Shown here: in pieces, positions 10,383 through 22,357 of the stretch
Layout of the letters: every line of letters starts with the position of its first letter
How positions within the stretch are numbered: the first letter of the stretch is position 1
Assembly: GCA_030998225.1 (NCBI GenBank)
Contig: JAPYXD010000695.1
Coordinates: 2,709,001-2,773,000 of the forward strand
Direction of reading: 5' to 3'
Origin: Diplolepis rosae
Lineage: Eukaryota > Arthropoda > Insecta > Hymenoptera > Diplolepididae
Length of the DNA: 64,000 nucleotides
Notes under the pieces: model-generated
What the model saw: only the letters and a program-made list of their open reading frames with translations
What the model was told of the DNA's origin: nothing
Databases searched by the model: none
Made by a program: the position numbers and the translations under genes

Positions 10383-10489
10383 GATTCAGTGAGCCCGAAA
10401 ACCCTTAGGTAGACTTGGATTCCAAGTAGGACTTAGTTGAATATGAAAAAAATGGTTGACGCCAAATGGCGTCAATGCCAACGAAGGGG
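10383..10489. mobile_element. second, partial right end of family B
   Basis: About 107 bp directly repeats the last part of the preceding element: GAGCCCGAAAACCC-like block, GGTTGACGCC, then TGCCAACGAAGGGG and a further TTAA at 10490-10493. The first TTAA is therefore shared between two right ends in tandem. This may be a partial duplication or one end of an element inserted beside another. Confidence 0.75.
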
Positions 10490-10493
10490 TTAA

Positions 10494-11243
10494 GGAAAAG
10501 ATGATTTGCGACTCCAATACTGCCACAAATTGTAATTTCTTTCATTCTATTTTATTAAACACCTATACTTTCCATAGTATCTTCAAACATTAATAATAAA
10601 TTTTATAAAACCAATTATTCTGTGATTTAAGAAGAAATTTACTACTTTTCATTTTACTTTATGATGCAAATTCTATACATATTCTTCTTATTATTGTTGT
10701 CTTAATTGTAGGATAGATTATTTAAAAATTATAACATGTCTGATGAACATTTTTTTCTTTTGTTTCAGGTGAGTCCATTTTTTATACAACTTGCCGCTTC
10801 TTTTTTGGGTAAGTGGGATTGAAAAACGTTATTGCGAAATCAAATGGGCCCAATATTGGCAAAATATTGCCATAGTTCGGCCACTATACCGAAAGAAATC
10901 TTTTGTTTACTTACACTGAAAAAAATTAATTGAAGCCAATATACTATTGAATTTTTGGCATATTTATTGGTTCTTATAGGATAATTTTTAAAATCAATAA
11001 AAATATAACAGTGTATATAAGTTTGACAAAAATACTATTTTGACCAAGAAAAAGTTACATTTTTCTCAAATATTAATAAATCAGAGGCACTATACAATTC
11101 AGAGGATTTTAAAAATTAAATTTTGCAGTTGCCCTCAGTTGATTACGCAGATAATTAATTTTTTTAATCAGTAAATTAATCAATAACATTTAGTTGACGT
11201 TTGTGAAATCGGCCCTAACAGTAGTAAATATTTAACCACACCG
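10494..11243. other. no recognised feature
   Basis: AT-rich spacer. A short acceptor-like tract (TTTGTTTCAG near 10768) occurs but there is no coding segment behind it. Confidence 0.4.
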
Positions 11244-11543
11244 AAATATGTATACATAAAATTTTGTTCTTAAAATTTGGGATATGGCAGAGAAGATGAA
11301 AACGGAATTAAATAGATAATTTTTAGATAAGAAAATGAGAAAAGGTTCAATTTTAGCAAAATATATCGGAAAATTTGTTTTTATTATCAAAAACAAAAGT
11401 CATCTATCTACGCCCCTTTTATAGCTCCTCTACCATTTCCCAAATTTCAGAAACAAAATTTTCTGTATTGTGGATTAAACATATAGAAATTAGACCAAGT
11501 TGTTTACATAAACTTACTACTTTTCTCAACGATCATATGCCCT
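11244..11543. mobile_element. decayed copy of family D
   Basis: The inverted blocks typical of family D are recognisable: GGCAGAGAAGATGAAAACGG, and later CTACCATTTCCCAAATTTC. The right terminus GATCATATGCCCTCAA is degenerate relative to ATCACATGCCCTTAA. The left terminus is no longer recognisable. Confidence 0.65.
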
Positions 11544-11547
11544 CAAG

Positions 11548-12018
11548 AAAATATTATTTTAAAAATCAAGCAGTGGAACTTATTGAATAAAAATAACCTG
11601 GAAGAGAAGTATTTTCTTCCTTATTTTTTAAAAATCGTTCCGGAAAGTTATCGAGGAAAGTATTCGATATAGACAGAGTTTTAAATCTGATATAGGTAGT
11701 ATCTTATCTATCTGTGTCCGGAATTGTGCTCATCGCATCACTTCCTTCTCCAGCAAATTCACCGCCACTGCTGCGGTGTGTCGCGACAGCTCGCGATTCT
11801 CGCCAACTTTCCACTTAGAGCTTTTCAGCGAGTTGCAATTTTTATTATTTCCCACACTTCGCAAATATTTCTTCTATATATATCTATTAAACATTGAATA
11901 CAAATGCCTCAGGAAAAAATTCACATTGTTAAAAACGTTTACACGAAAAAAAATTTACTGGATTCAAGTGCATAATTACTTGGCTTATTTAACAATATTA
12001 TATTGTGGAACTAGGTAA
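11548..12018. other. no recognised gene
   Basis: Mostly unique AT-rich sequence with a slightly GC-richer patch at 11720-11830. Only accidental short frames are present. Confidence 0.4.
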
Positions 12019-12207
12019 AAGAAGTTTATTTTGCGAGAGTGAAGTTTGTTGTCCTCGCTTTGCTCGGGGATCAAACTTCGTACTCGCAAAATAAATGTTT
12101 TTCCCGTTTTACACACGATTTTTTTTTCTACTGGGGGTCAAAAAATGAATTTTTTTGCTCCACAGGAGACAATAAAATGCACTTTGCGACCTGCTAGTAG
12201 AAAAAAG
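12019..12207. repeat. two adjacent perfect-stem hairpin repeats
   Basis: The first hairpin (12019-12106) pairs AGTTTATTTTGCGAG with CTCGCAAAATAAA and GAAGTTTG with CAAACTTC around a loop rich in CTCG. The second (12121-12207) pairs TTTTTTTCTACTGG with CTAGTAGAAAAAA. The loop block GACAATAAAATGC recurs at 14967-14979, which indicates a repeat family. Confidence 0.6.
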
Positions 12208-12358
12208 AATTTATTTACTTGAAGGGCATGGACTAAATGGGTCACGTGGTCAAGAATAGTACATTGTTTGTAATTGGGAATCGACTAGTCCCCCACTCGG
12301 TTAACATACTATCTTTTTTAGATACCGCGAAAGAGAATGCAATTTTGGGGCCTAATAG

Positions 12359-12462
12359 CGCAAAACAGCAAAAATGATCGATTCCACAATCAATTGATGC
12401 AACCACGACATTAACAAGTACGTGGAATTTTTCTTGCGCAGAATCATTTTTGCTGTTTTGTA
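12359..12462. repeat. short palindromic repeat
   Basis: GCGCAAAACAGCAAAAATGAT at 12358 is mirrored by ATCATTTTTGCTGTTTTG ending at 12462. The two are about 50 bp apart. The surrounding 12240-12730 block shows no protein signature. Confidence 0.5.
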
Positions 12463-13676
12463 CCAAGGTCCCAAAACCGTATTTTCCGTGCGGGTCTTAA
12501 AGAAAAGTATTTGAGCTCTCCTCAAAATTTTTCTACAATAATGAATACTTTTGGCTGAAACTTTGGAACCTAATAAACGGCATATATAGTTTGGTTGCAC
12601 GAACTAATTGGTTCAACAAAAAAATCTGGTACAAATATATTGTCCAATTTTTCGATATATTATTGAACCTAAAATAATATTTTTTAAATATAATAGATAC
12701 TAAACCAAGTTCTTTCAAGTGTCGAAAACTCACTAAACCTTCAATTTATTTTTCGTCTATAAATTCGCAAATTCCCTAGAAAACTTTTAAAAGTATCCTC
12801 TTATAGTAAAAGAAAATCAGTAAAATTGAGTAAAACAATTTGTGATTTTTGTCTTTTTGTCCAACATAAAATTTCTTGATTAATTGAACAACAAGTTTTC
12901 AATATTTGCAATGATAAAGTAATTATTCATTTTTGTTATGTTTCACTTGAATAAAAAATTTAAAAAATAAAAAGGCAAGATAAAATTAAAAATGAATTGT
13001 TTCTATTACCGTAATATTTTTGCATACATAATCTTATTATTTACTTTAAAAAAATGATATAGTACCTTAATATATTATTAAATTTCCTCTAATTATGTTA
13101 AAATACTAATATTTACCTAGAACCATCCTGATTTATCATTCACTCGATTAAAAATTGGTGGTATTACAAATAATACACATATGTGTTTACATACACAATG
13201 TACACATATATAATTGTGAAAATGAATCATCATCAAGTTCTCTGATGTTGTTAGCGACAGCGATTCGCATTCACGATCGATCCTAATTGAGTCTATTCCT
13301 GGAAATTGCCAGTAAATTCATGCCTATCTGGTAACCAGCAATTTCCGATTGCAGTTAATTAACCGGATAAAGCTCCGTTAGTGTTAGCAGTGGCGTTGGC
13401 ATTTACGCTTGTCCTTTCCAATGCTGGCAGTGTCTCTTGTACTTAGAACGCAGCACGCCTCAGACGCTTTTGTATCTACCTCATTCACCCTTCAATTCTC
13501 TACTGAACATCATACCCGATCAGTTAACATAATGTTTGACATTATCCTAATATATATATATGTATATATATTCAAAGTCCCATTGAGTACAACCCACCGA
13601 TTCACATAATGTATGCATATCTACTTTACGATGGAACCAAACAACCTAGCAACCCAACCTTCACCTAGGTCTAGGT

Positions 13677-13708
13677 GTTGCTGTTGCTGCTGCTGCTGCT
13701 ACTGCTTC
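13677..13708. repeat. (CTG)n-type microsatellite
   Basis: An imperfect GTTGCTGTTGCTGCTGCTGC-type run with one CTA interruption. It lies in noncoding context, so it is not evidence for a polyglutamine exon. Confidence 0.75.
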
Positions 13709-13949
13709 TATTGCAACTCGATAATGTTACCTCTTATGTCACCCAAAGGCAGACTTAAGTCCCTTGAGTAGTTTCAAGACACTCTAAAGTCAGGGAGAAG
13801 TGCAAATTCTAGTTCACGGTTTGAATTTGAAACGACCAGAGTCAATATTGTCTTATTTTCTTACTGAACACTTTAGCGAAATAATTCTGACAAGTGGCTA
13901 CTCTACACTGAGCAAAAGCTTTTCTTGGCTTTGAAGCAGCAATTTTTTA

Positions 13950-14045
13950 CTCTAGATACAGCAAAAGGAGTTTAATCAGACAATATATTTCTTATGTTTT
14001 ACTTTTAGTCATTGATTGTCTATAATTACTCTTTGCTGTATCCAG
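13950..14045. repeat. 95-bp palindromic repeat
   Basis: The left block TAGATACAGCAAAAGGAGT and the right block ACTCTTTGCTGTATCCAG are inverted copies with a short centre carrying AGACAAT/ATTGTCT. It is likely a small MITE relic. Confidence 0.5.
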
Positions 14046-14930
14046 ATTTTCTTCAGAAGATTGAAAAAAATTGTTCATTTTAGAGGCAATTTCCTCTTTT
14101 TAAATTCTTTTACATTTTTATCATGAAGCTAGAATATTCTTCTAGAAATTAAAGGATTTTTATCCATTTATGAGAAGAAAGATGGCATAAGGATTTTTGC
14201 ATTCATTTTTCTATGTTTTAGAAATTAACTTTCTCTGAACCTTTTATATTTACTTTTTATAATAAGAGAAATAGAAATTTTAATAACCATTATCAATATA
14301 CACGCATTTCAACGATAGCTTTGAATCTTCGTAGCATTTGGAATTTTATTTGTAATATAAGCTTTGAAAATATGCATCAAAAGTGTGTGTGAAAGTCTGT
14401 TTATTTCATACAAAGACACGCTTTTCAACAAATATAGTTTGATTCGAAAATCAAAAGAAAATTAGTTTTTCATGTTTAATATGTAGTTTTTATTTGAAGA
14501 ATTCCTACATGCGATGATCTCCTCTTCATACAAAGGGATTATATATAATATTTTCCTTTTCATTTAAGAGAAGTTTATTAATTTCAGAGGAACCCTACAA
14601 GCGAGAACAATCTTTTCAAATTAAGAGGAAGAATTTACATACCTTATTGAAGAGGAAAAATTGCATAAAAATAAGGGGAATCCTCTTAGGTGAATAATAT
14701 TTTTTTCCGATTTAGATTAGTTTATAAAGCTTTTCTACTTTTATTTTTTTGTCCAAAAATTAGTTCGTATTCTCACAAATTTCTATCAAAAAGGAATTAA
14801 GGCCTTCGCGAAAAATGGTAATAGCAATAAGTGTTATTTTAATTAGCCAGAAGGATATTTGAAGGACAGAATAATAAATAATATATTTTATTGTATAAAA
14901 TTTGACCATCCATCAAAAAAGGAAACAAAA

Positions 14931-14998
14931 TGGTCAAAAAATGGATTTGTTTACATCGCAGGGGGACAATAAAATGCGCTTTATGACCCGCTAGCAGA
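14931..14998. repeat. partial copy of the 12121-12207 repeat
   Basis: GGGGGACAATAAAATGCGCT and GACCCGCTAGCAG match the repeat at 12160-12200 in the same orientation with a few substitutions. Confidence 0.55.
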
Positions 14999-15400
14999 GA
15001 GCCTGAGTCTGAATTTGTGAAGTTTATTTTAGATTTGTGATATCTTACCAGATTTTTGAAAATTCAGACTTCAACCTATACTTGAAAATGTTCAAAGTTA
15101 CTTTTGTGCAAAAATATATTATAATCAACTGAAATGATGTAAAAAATTAGTTAATATACTCCAAATTTTTAATTTTTTCCCCCTAATATTTTACTACTAA
15201 AAGTAAAGGCTATGGAAGGTTATTGCATTTGATAAAATTCAAAAAAAAAGGTTACAGTAGATTTTTAAAGATATTTTTTAATTTTTCTAAAATAATCAAG
15301 AGATTATCATATGAACAATATTTTGTATAATTTTCATTCATAAATATTCATTATTTAAGGTTTTTGCAAAAAAAAATTTTTGGACAAAATGATGTAGTTA

Positions 15401-15596
15401 CAGTTTTGAACGTTGATTGAACGATGGAAAATTTTTTTTTAAAACTAAATGATTAGTTTTTGGTCCAGAAAATTAAAAAATAGTGTATTCTTCATGAACT
15501 ATTGTATATTTGAAGGTCCCTAAATATAAATATAATAATCAATTTTTTTATGGAAAAAAAAAAATTTTGTCATCGTTCAATGAACGTTCAAAACTG
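15401..15596. mobile_element. TA-flanked MITE, 196 bp (family M)
   Basis: The terminal inverted repeat CAGTTTTGAACGTTGATTGA starts at 15401, and its reverse complement ends at 15596. TA flanks both sides (15399-15400, 15597-15598). The TIR contains GAACGTTCA-type palindromic blocks. A 113-bp sister copy lies at 40158-40270. No coding sequence. Confidence 0.85.
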
Positions 15597-15598
15597 TA

Positions 15599-17022
15599 AG
15601 TACATGACAAAATGGCAGTTGGTCGAAGTTGAAACATCGATTTTTATAAAAAAATTGGTTGTTTTTTCTTAATAAAAAAGAGGCTGTAATGAAAAAAAAC
15701 ACTCCGATTAAGGACTGCTTTTTTATATTTTAAAAAAAACTGCCAAGTTTGAAATTAATAAGTTTAGTTATTTTTGAGCCCAATTTAATTATATTTCATT
15801 ATATTTATTATAAAAAATGTTCCAAAACGTCAATATGGTGCTGTCTAATTTTTCAACATTTACAAGTAGGGGTAACTCGCGGCTTTGAAACTTTCTCCTC
15901 TCTTCTCAAGCATATAAAAAATATTTTTATTTACAAAAAATGTTTAAAGTTTTCCTTTTTTCTTGAGTTTCAACTGCTTGTACAGAATTTATAATTTTTT
16001 TAAAAACTTTTAAAATTAATTATTCTATTTGTATTTGTATTTTTGTTTGTTTTATTAAATTGAAAGGTTGCAGCCCACACTTAATTAAATTTAACTTTCA
16101 CTCTTTTTTGGAAAAATGATAAAGTTTAAATCACATTTGCTGCATTTTGATCTAATTAGATGAGGTGCTTGACAGTGCATTACACCTGAGTTCTACGGAA
16201 ATCGCAAAAAGTTTCGAGATTTGACTATTCAGTGCTAGTTACCGCTTATCGTAATTTATTCGCTTAATATCGTCGCTTTTGCATTTACCAGCAATACCGT
16301 TATTTAACCATTTCCCTCGGTATAAGCGAAAATATGTGAGTGGTGAAGCTAGCCCCATGTGCGTTCGTTCAAGTGCGGAAAATAACGTTTGCACCGAGGC
16401 GTTAATGAGATTTAAAAATAATGGTGATTACCAACATTACTCACTGAACTAGTACACGTACTCACAATACTCTCGGCAACTCAAATCCCACCCCGAGCCT
16501 TTAGTCACGATACTTATAATATGCATGATTCAAATTATTTTGTTAGTCAAAAATGTAATTATCTAGAGTAGAGTATATGCAGAAATCTTGTTAACGATTA
16601 TGGCTAACTTTATTTGCATTTTTCTAAATATTATTTTATTGTTTTCCGTCAAAAGTTGTAACAGGAATAATTCCTTATATTTATGTACTCATCGTTTTCA
16701 AAAATAGTTTAATGCGTTAATGTAAGTCTACCAACGTTTTGGTTGATTTAACTAAATATTTTGTTGTTTCAGCTAAAAAATTTTCTAGGCTGAATATTTT
16801 GTTCAATCAACCAAAATTCGTATAAATGAACTTGACATTTTTGTTCATGGAAGATAAAATTATGTCTGAATTAACTGATTTATTTGTTTGATTTCACCAA
16901 ATTGTATCTAAACAAACTTAATTTTGATTGCATTAACCAAATATTTTTCTTAGTATATCTACATAAAATTGACCTTTTTCATTTTGTCTTGCTAACCAGT
17001 TTTTTTATTTTTAATGAAACTT
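15599..17022. other. gene-free region; unique patch and an AT-rich repeat fragment
   Basis: The 16190-16510 stretch is less AT-rich and looks like unique host DNA. At 16715-16955 there is an AT-rich repeat built from short inverted blocks such as TTGGTTGA and TCAACCAAA. Related blocks occur near 20030-20235, 54405-54500, 56215-56360, 59085-59165 and 63360-63840 (family L, boundaries unclear). Confidence 0.45.
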
Positions 17023-17026
17023 TTAA

Positions 17027-17163
17027 CCTTTAGAGGACGGGACTGACTCATATAAGAGTTAGTAACAAATTCGGAGATTCTTTGGAATATGTTAGATGTA
17101 AATATACATAACATTTGCTATAAACAAAATCAGAATTTTTCAGAAGTAATCACCGTCTAAAGG
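17027..17163. mobile_element. small TTAA-type inverted-repeat element
   Basis: TTAA (17023-17026) is followed by CCTTTAGAGGACGG. The other end is CCGTCTAAAGG followed by TAAA (17164-17167). The inverted repeat is about 14 bp with two mismatches. At 137 bp it is the smallest TTAA-type candidate here, and the right target is imperfect. Confidence 0.5.
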
Positions 17164-17167
17164 TAAA

Positions 17168-18282
17168 ACTATAGCACAAAATCTTTGCAATTGTGAAAGT
17201 TTGTAGTTTTTTAATAGTTTGCACTTTTCTAGAAGAACCGATAAAATATTGCAACGTATATTTTTAACTATAGTTGCCATTGTTTATATCATATGCAAAA
17301 AATTATATATTGTAGAGAGTATCGTATTTTACGATTTACTTGTTTGTCGATTCAGAATAGCAATTTGTGTTATTTTCATTTCTTCGCGTTGATAATACCA
17401 TTTTTCACATTTTTCTCTCTATATGTGTTTTTCTATCAAAATTAAAGAAAAGTCCACAAAAATTAAATTTTTGTTACAGAAAATTTGTAAATTTCTCAAA
17501 CAGTCATTATTGTAGATGTATTGCTGTTCGTCGTTGATATTTTCTCCACTAGGGGAGATAGACAATTCTTCATGCTGTTCGAAAATTTTGAATCTCTAGT
17601 CAATAACTCACTCGAATCCTTTTTGTGTGTGTCTTAAGCATTACGAAACAATATTATGAGAAAAAACGATCTGCAGAAGGAAAACTCATTTTACTTTCAT
17701 TAAAATCCTTACTCGTTAGTCAGCGGGTCTCACGTTCTATTCTACACGCATTTCTTTCAACCGTAACAAGAAATTGCTATTCACCGCGCACAAATATCAC
17801 GACTATGTAAGTCTGCCATATAATCCTACCATGACTTGCTAAGTTTGCATAGTGGTTCTTGGTGAAGAAAGAAATTTGCTGATGTGTCTCTAGCTCGTCA
17901 GTCGTAAGTGAAAGATATCCTTAAAGGAGATGATTTATAATTATGTTATATAAATATCTTCAATTATGACTATTGCTGATAAGAAAGAACCAAATTAAAC
18001 AAAGAATTTTATAAATTTTTAAGATGCATATATTAATTAATTTTTTGATTCTGGTAATTGTTTAATATTTCAGGAAACTAAAATGAATTACTCAAAGAAC
18101 AGTTTTTTTTCAATGAAAGAAACATTTTTTTTATTTTTAAAAAATCTTTAAACGTAAGAAATATCAATTTAAAAAATTGAGAAAGAGTAACTTTTTATTT
18201 TCTTATTTTCATGAAATTTATTTCATTCACCGCATTTCAAAGAAACTGTCCTCTGAGTAATGAGATATAACACATTTTTACA
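17168..18282. other. no recognised feature
   Basis: AT-rich spacer. A 61-codon plus-strand frame at 17625-17810 has no supporting features. Confidence 0.4.
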
Positions 18283-18397
18283 TTCTCATCATGGATGAGA
18301 AGGTATTGGTTTTATGTGAAAAATGACTTTCGAAATTTTCATCAAATCTTTACGTTTTGAGACCCCCTGAGTCAGAAAAAATGGTTTTTACGAAAGT

Positions 18398-18447
18398 GTC
18401 TGTCTGTCTGTCTGTCCGTCTGTCTGTCTGTCTGTCTGTCTGTCTGT
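18398..18447. repeat. (TCTG)n microsatellite
   Basis: About twelve TCTG units with one CCGT interruption, internal to the interspersed repeat. Confidence 0.95.
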
Positions 18448-19369
18448 AGGTCGTGTGCGGCATAACTCTCGATAGAATTATCAGATTGAATTGAGCTTTG
18501 GTACACTTTATCGGAGTCGAAAAAGTAAGGACAAGTTCGTTAACCAGCCACATCCAATCAAAATTGAGGGGTTGAGCACTACTTTTGTGTTTTTGAAAAT
18601 AATTTTTTGAAAAAATCAAAAATTTCAATACTGGTTTTAGATAGTGCTCATAAATGTCTAAAAATTATCCTGATAACATTTTTTGATTAAATCAAAATTA
18701 GAAATGTTACAGCATATTCAAATTCGAAAAAAGTCAATATCAAAATTCCATTTTCCAGTTAAATTATACGAGATACGAAAAAACGTTATGATACAATATT
18801 ATTGAATAAATAAAGACCTACAAATTTGAATTGTAACATTTTTTCATAAGATGCATATTTTTCTTTTTAATTAAAAAAAACTATTGAAAATCCAAAATTC
18901 AATTTTTTAACAATAATATGTGAAATAAGAAAAAAACGTAAGTATACAATGTTGTTAGTTTCAAAAAGATCTACAAGTTTTGTCTCACACAGTTTCTGAT
19001 AAAAGATATATTTTTCGTTTCAATTCCAAAAAATATGATTAAAATTAAAAAAATTCCATTTTTTAGACAAAATATGTGAGATACAAAAAAAGATTGAGAT
19101 GAAAAATTGTTTGGCTAAATAAGGTCTACACATTCTTATCGATAAATTTCTCGACAGGATGTATATTTTAATTTTTTGATTTTTAATATTGAAAAAATTC
19201 GATTTGTTTCACCAAAATATGTGAGATACGAAATAAGCGTTGTTCTGCAAAATCGTTTCCTTAAATAAAGTCTACGATTGTTTTTCCCTTTTGAGATATT
19301 TGGAAGAAAATAAATTTATCAATAATCATGTAATTTATTAAGAAGTTACAAAAATGCATACAGAAAATC

Positions 19370-19705
19370 GAGCGCGAAGCGCGAGTGTCATGATGAGAAT
19401 GTGTTCCTTAAGGCCGATAGAGCCTTAAGTAAATTGAATTTCCTGTTTCACTTAAATTCAAAAAGAAATAGAGTGACTTTGAGAAAATGACTAATTTACA
19501 TCATCTTTAATATCATTAAATTGGTTTGAGCTTCAGTATTAAATTATAAGAAATAAACTTAAACGTATGCGAAGAGCACAAGATCGAGCGCGAAGCGCGA
19601 GGTCCAGAAAGAACGGAGCGCGAAGCGCGACGATCGAATCGCGCGCCCTAGGCGCGCTCAAACTTGCGCGCGAAGCGCGCGATGAGAATGTGCCCGCCAA
19701 GCGGG
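19370..19705. repeat. cluster of GC-rich hairpins in AT-rich surroundings
   Basis: GAGCGCGAAGCGCGA occurs at 19370-19384 and 19586-19600, and nearly the same at 19616-19630. Further palindromes follow: TCGCGCGCCCTAGGCGCGC (about 19640-19658), GCGCGCGAAGCGCGC (about 19665-19680) and CCCGCCAAGCGGGC (19692-19705). Each can form a short stem with a GAAG- or CCAAG-type loop. GC content is far above the surroundings. Confidence 0.8.
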
Positions 19706-19735
19706 CAGATTTTTTTTTATTACCACTCATTTTCT

Positions 19736-20445
19736 TAATTATTTGAAATCCTTGGTGCAAATCTCGGATAGGAATGATATCTTTTTGATTCCGTTTGATC
19801 CGAAATCTTTCGACGACAGTGTGAATCGACTCCAAATCTATTTCGAAAAAATCCAAAAACATTTTTAAGGAATCTTTTTATTCTGTCTCGATTAGTATGT
19901 TATTTCAATTATAATATAATACAACGAACCGGAAGCATTTTTCTTAGTTGATTCAATCCGCGTGACTCCAAAAGCTTGATTTGAATGAATCCAGGGCACA
20001 TCGAATCAAAAGATTTGATTATTATACTGTTGACCAGACTTTTTGTTGATTCCACCAAAAAATTTGTTGTATGCAATCGAATGTCTGTTGTTTGGTAACA
20101 ATTTAGTTTAATCGATCAAATATTTAAGTCAATCTAATCAATGTTTATTTGATATAACTACATTTTTTTTTTGACAACCAAGAATCTTGGTTAATTTAAC
20201 AAAATTCTTTTTATCAGATCAAGTATATTTTTTCTTTGCGAAAATTGAAATAGATCAAATGGAATTTTGTTTAATTTGAAACTTGAATCACGGATATCAA
20301 AAGGTCACCTCTTTAAGTTTGAATCAGTGAAATGGTATAACTGGAAATGGTTCACTTTTGCAGTGAACTGATTGTTAGTCAAATTTTCACTGAAGTGAAA
20401 AATTAACCCTTTTTTAGCTATTTTATCACTGAAACCACACTGATT
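19736..20445. other. no gene; family L fragment
   Basis: AT-rich spacer that includes the AT-rich family L blocks at about 20030-20235. Confidence 0.4.
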
Positions 20446-20449
20446 TTAA

Positions 20450-22259
20450 CCCCTTAAAGCCCAGATGTGCAGAATTTTCACGTTGGCTACAATGTCGTAC
20501 CATTTATATAGAAAAAAGATAAAAAAGGATCGGAAACTCCATGTCCTACCGTATTTGGGGTCGCTCTTTCGAATGGCACAGTCAGAATTCTCAAAAAATG
20601 ACGCTAAACCCTTTATTTTCCCAAAAATACCCCAAAAAACGCTATTTTTGGGGCACGGTTTTTTTTTTTTTTTGATTAAATTTTCACTATGTTCCCGATA
20701 TTTAGGCAACTTCTAACTTATCAGAAACGTGTTCTTGAGACTTGTACTTTTAAAATATGCATTGAAATATTTTGTTTTTCTTTATTCTCTAATTCAAAAT
20801 GGCGTCTGGACATTTGAAATTTTTTGAAACTGAGAATATTGATCCTATTTCGGTTTTTCCAAGGTACTTCGTAGTGTGATCATACAAATATGTTATTACG
20901 AGTTTTGTCTCGTCGATTGTGATTGGTGGAAGCAGCATTAGCCCATAAAATTAAAATTCAAGATGGCGGCTGCCATGAAGCTAGTAGAAATACGTATATT
21001 TCGAGTTTTATTACAAACCAGGATGGTGTAAAATTTTCCAATTAGCAATCTCATAGGTTTTAGTCATCACTTAATTCGAATATTAGGTGAGATTTTCGAA
21101 ATTTAAAATGGCTGATCCAATATGGTGACCAGTTACGAAAATTTTGATATTCCTGAAATAAAAAATTACTGCCGCATTCTACGCAAAATTTAAAATCAAA
21201 ATTATTCTTGATGTTTTTTTGATTATAAGAGTTGTTTTCGAGAAAAAAATTCCAAAATTATTAGAAATTTGAGTATGTATGACAAATCGACATTTATGGA
21301 TTTTTATGGTAAGATAGAGTATCAGCAAATATCAAATGCACGCGAATTTACTAATTCCCCAACATTTATTAGTGTCTCTTTCACACCGTACCATTTATCT
21401 ATAAATGTTCATCTACTTCTATAGCATAATTAGTAAGTTACACAAGCCTCATAATTTTGGAATTTTTTTCTCGAAAACAACTCTTGTAATAAAAAAAACA
21501 TTAAGAATAATTTTGATTTTAAATATCGCGTAGAATGCGACAGTATTTTTTTATTTCAGGAATATTAAATTTTACATAACGGGTCCGCCATATTGGATCA
21601 GCCATTTTAATTTTCGAAAAACTCACCTAAGATTCGAATTTAGTGATGACTAAAACCTATGAGATTGCTAATTGGGAAATTTTACACCATCCTGGTTTGT
21701 TATAAAACTCGAAATATACGTATTTCTACTAGCTTCATGGCAGCCGCCATCTTGAATTTTAATTTTATGGGCTAATATTGCTTCCGCCAATCACAATCGG
21801 TGAGACAAAAGTCGTAATAACTTATTTGTATGATCACACTACGAAGTAACCTGGAAAAACCGAAATAGGATCAATATTCTCAGTTTCAAAAAATTGCAAA
21901 CGTCCAGACGCCATTTTGAATTAGAGAAAAAAGAAAAAGCAAATATTTCAAAGCATATTTTAAAAGTACAAGTCTCGAGAACATGTTTCTGATAAGTTAG
22001 AAGTTGCCTAAGTATCGGGAACATAGTGAAAATTTAAATTAAAATAAAAATCGTACCCCAAAAATAGCGTTTTTTGGGGTATTTTTGGGAAAATATAGGG
22101 TTTTGCGTCATTGTTTGAGAATTTTGACTGTGCCATTCGAAAGAGCGACCCCAAATACGGTAGGACATGGAGTTTCCGATCCTTTTTTATCTTTTTTCTA
22201 TATAAATGGTACGACATTGTAGTCAACGTGAAAATTCTGCACATCTGGGCGTTAAATGG
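20450..22259. mobile_element. giant TTAA-flanked fold-back element, 1.81 kb (family C)
   Basis: TTAA at 20446-20449 and 22260-22263 flanks a nearly complete palindrome. The left end reads CCCCTTAAAGCCCAGATGTG. The right end, on the minus strand, reads CCATTTAACGCCCAGATGTG. The arms (about 20450-21262 and 21450-22259) match along roughly 810 bp at about 95% by eye. Landmarks include CGTACCATTTATATAG, GGAAACTCCATGTCCTACCG and AAGATGGCGGCTGCCATGAA. They are separated by an approximately 185-bp centre. Open frames inside both arms are the same noncoding DNA read twice. No transposase is present. Confidence 0.9.
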
Positions 22260-22263
22260 TTAA

Positions 22264-22355
22264 TTCAGAAAGACCACAATCAAAAAAAATAATAAAGGAA
22301 ACTTTTTTCTATAAAATTAGCTGTCGTTGTTTTGAAAATCCATACAAGTTATTGG
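22264..22355. other. short spacer
   Basis: Spacer between two elements. Nothing recognised. Confidence 0.4.
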
Positions 22356-22357
22356 GG

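Larger units (their letters stand above)
12463..15396. other. gene-free region with scattered simple repeats
   Basis: Unique-looking sequence (13200-13800, less AT-rich) is followed by AT-rich DNA. It holds a TA microsatellite near 13548-13570, a CTG-type microsatellite, one 95-bp palindrome and a partial copy of the 12121-12207 hairpin. No exon is recognised. Confidence 0.4.
18283..19735. repeat. long interspersed repeat with TCTG microsatellite and GC-rich hairpin tail
   Basis: The block starts with a GAGAAGGTATTGG segment and runs through GTTTTGAGACCCCCTGAGTC, a TCTG tract (18398-18447), TAGGTCGTGTGCGGCAT, then about 1 kb of AT-rich sequence with several GAGATACGA-type motifs. It ends with GC-rich hairpins at 19365-19710. 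A shorter, diverged copy of the right half is at 35930-36540. Inverted copies of the left end occur at 27420-27640. No protein frame is present, so this is probably a non-autonomous element. Confidence 0.7.

Noticed and set aside
20446..22244. Pairs of 78-87-codon frames repeated in both arms of the palindrome (LYRKKIKKDRKLHVLPYLG)
   Set aside because: They are the same noncoding arm read twice, and frames occur on both strands of it. No family motif is present.
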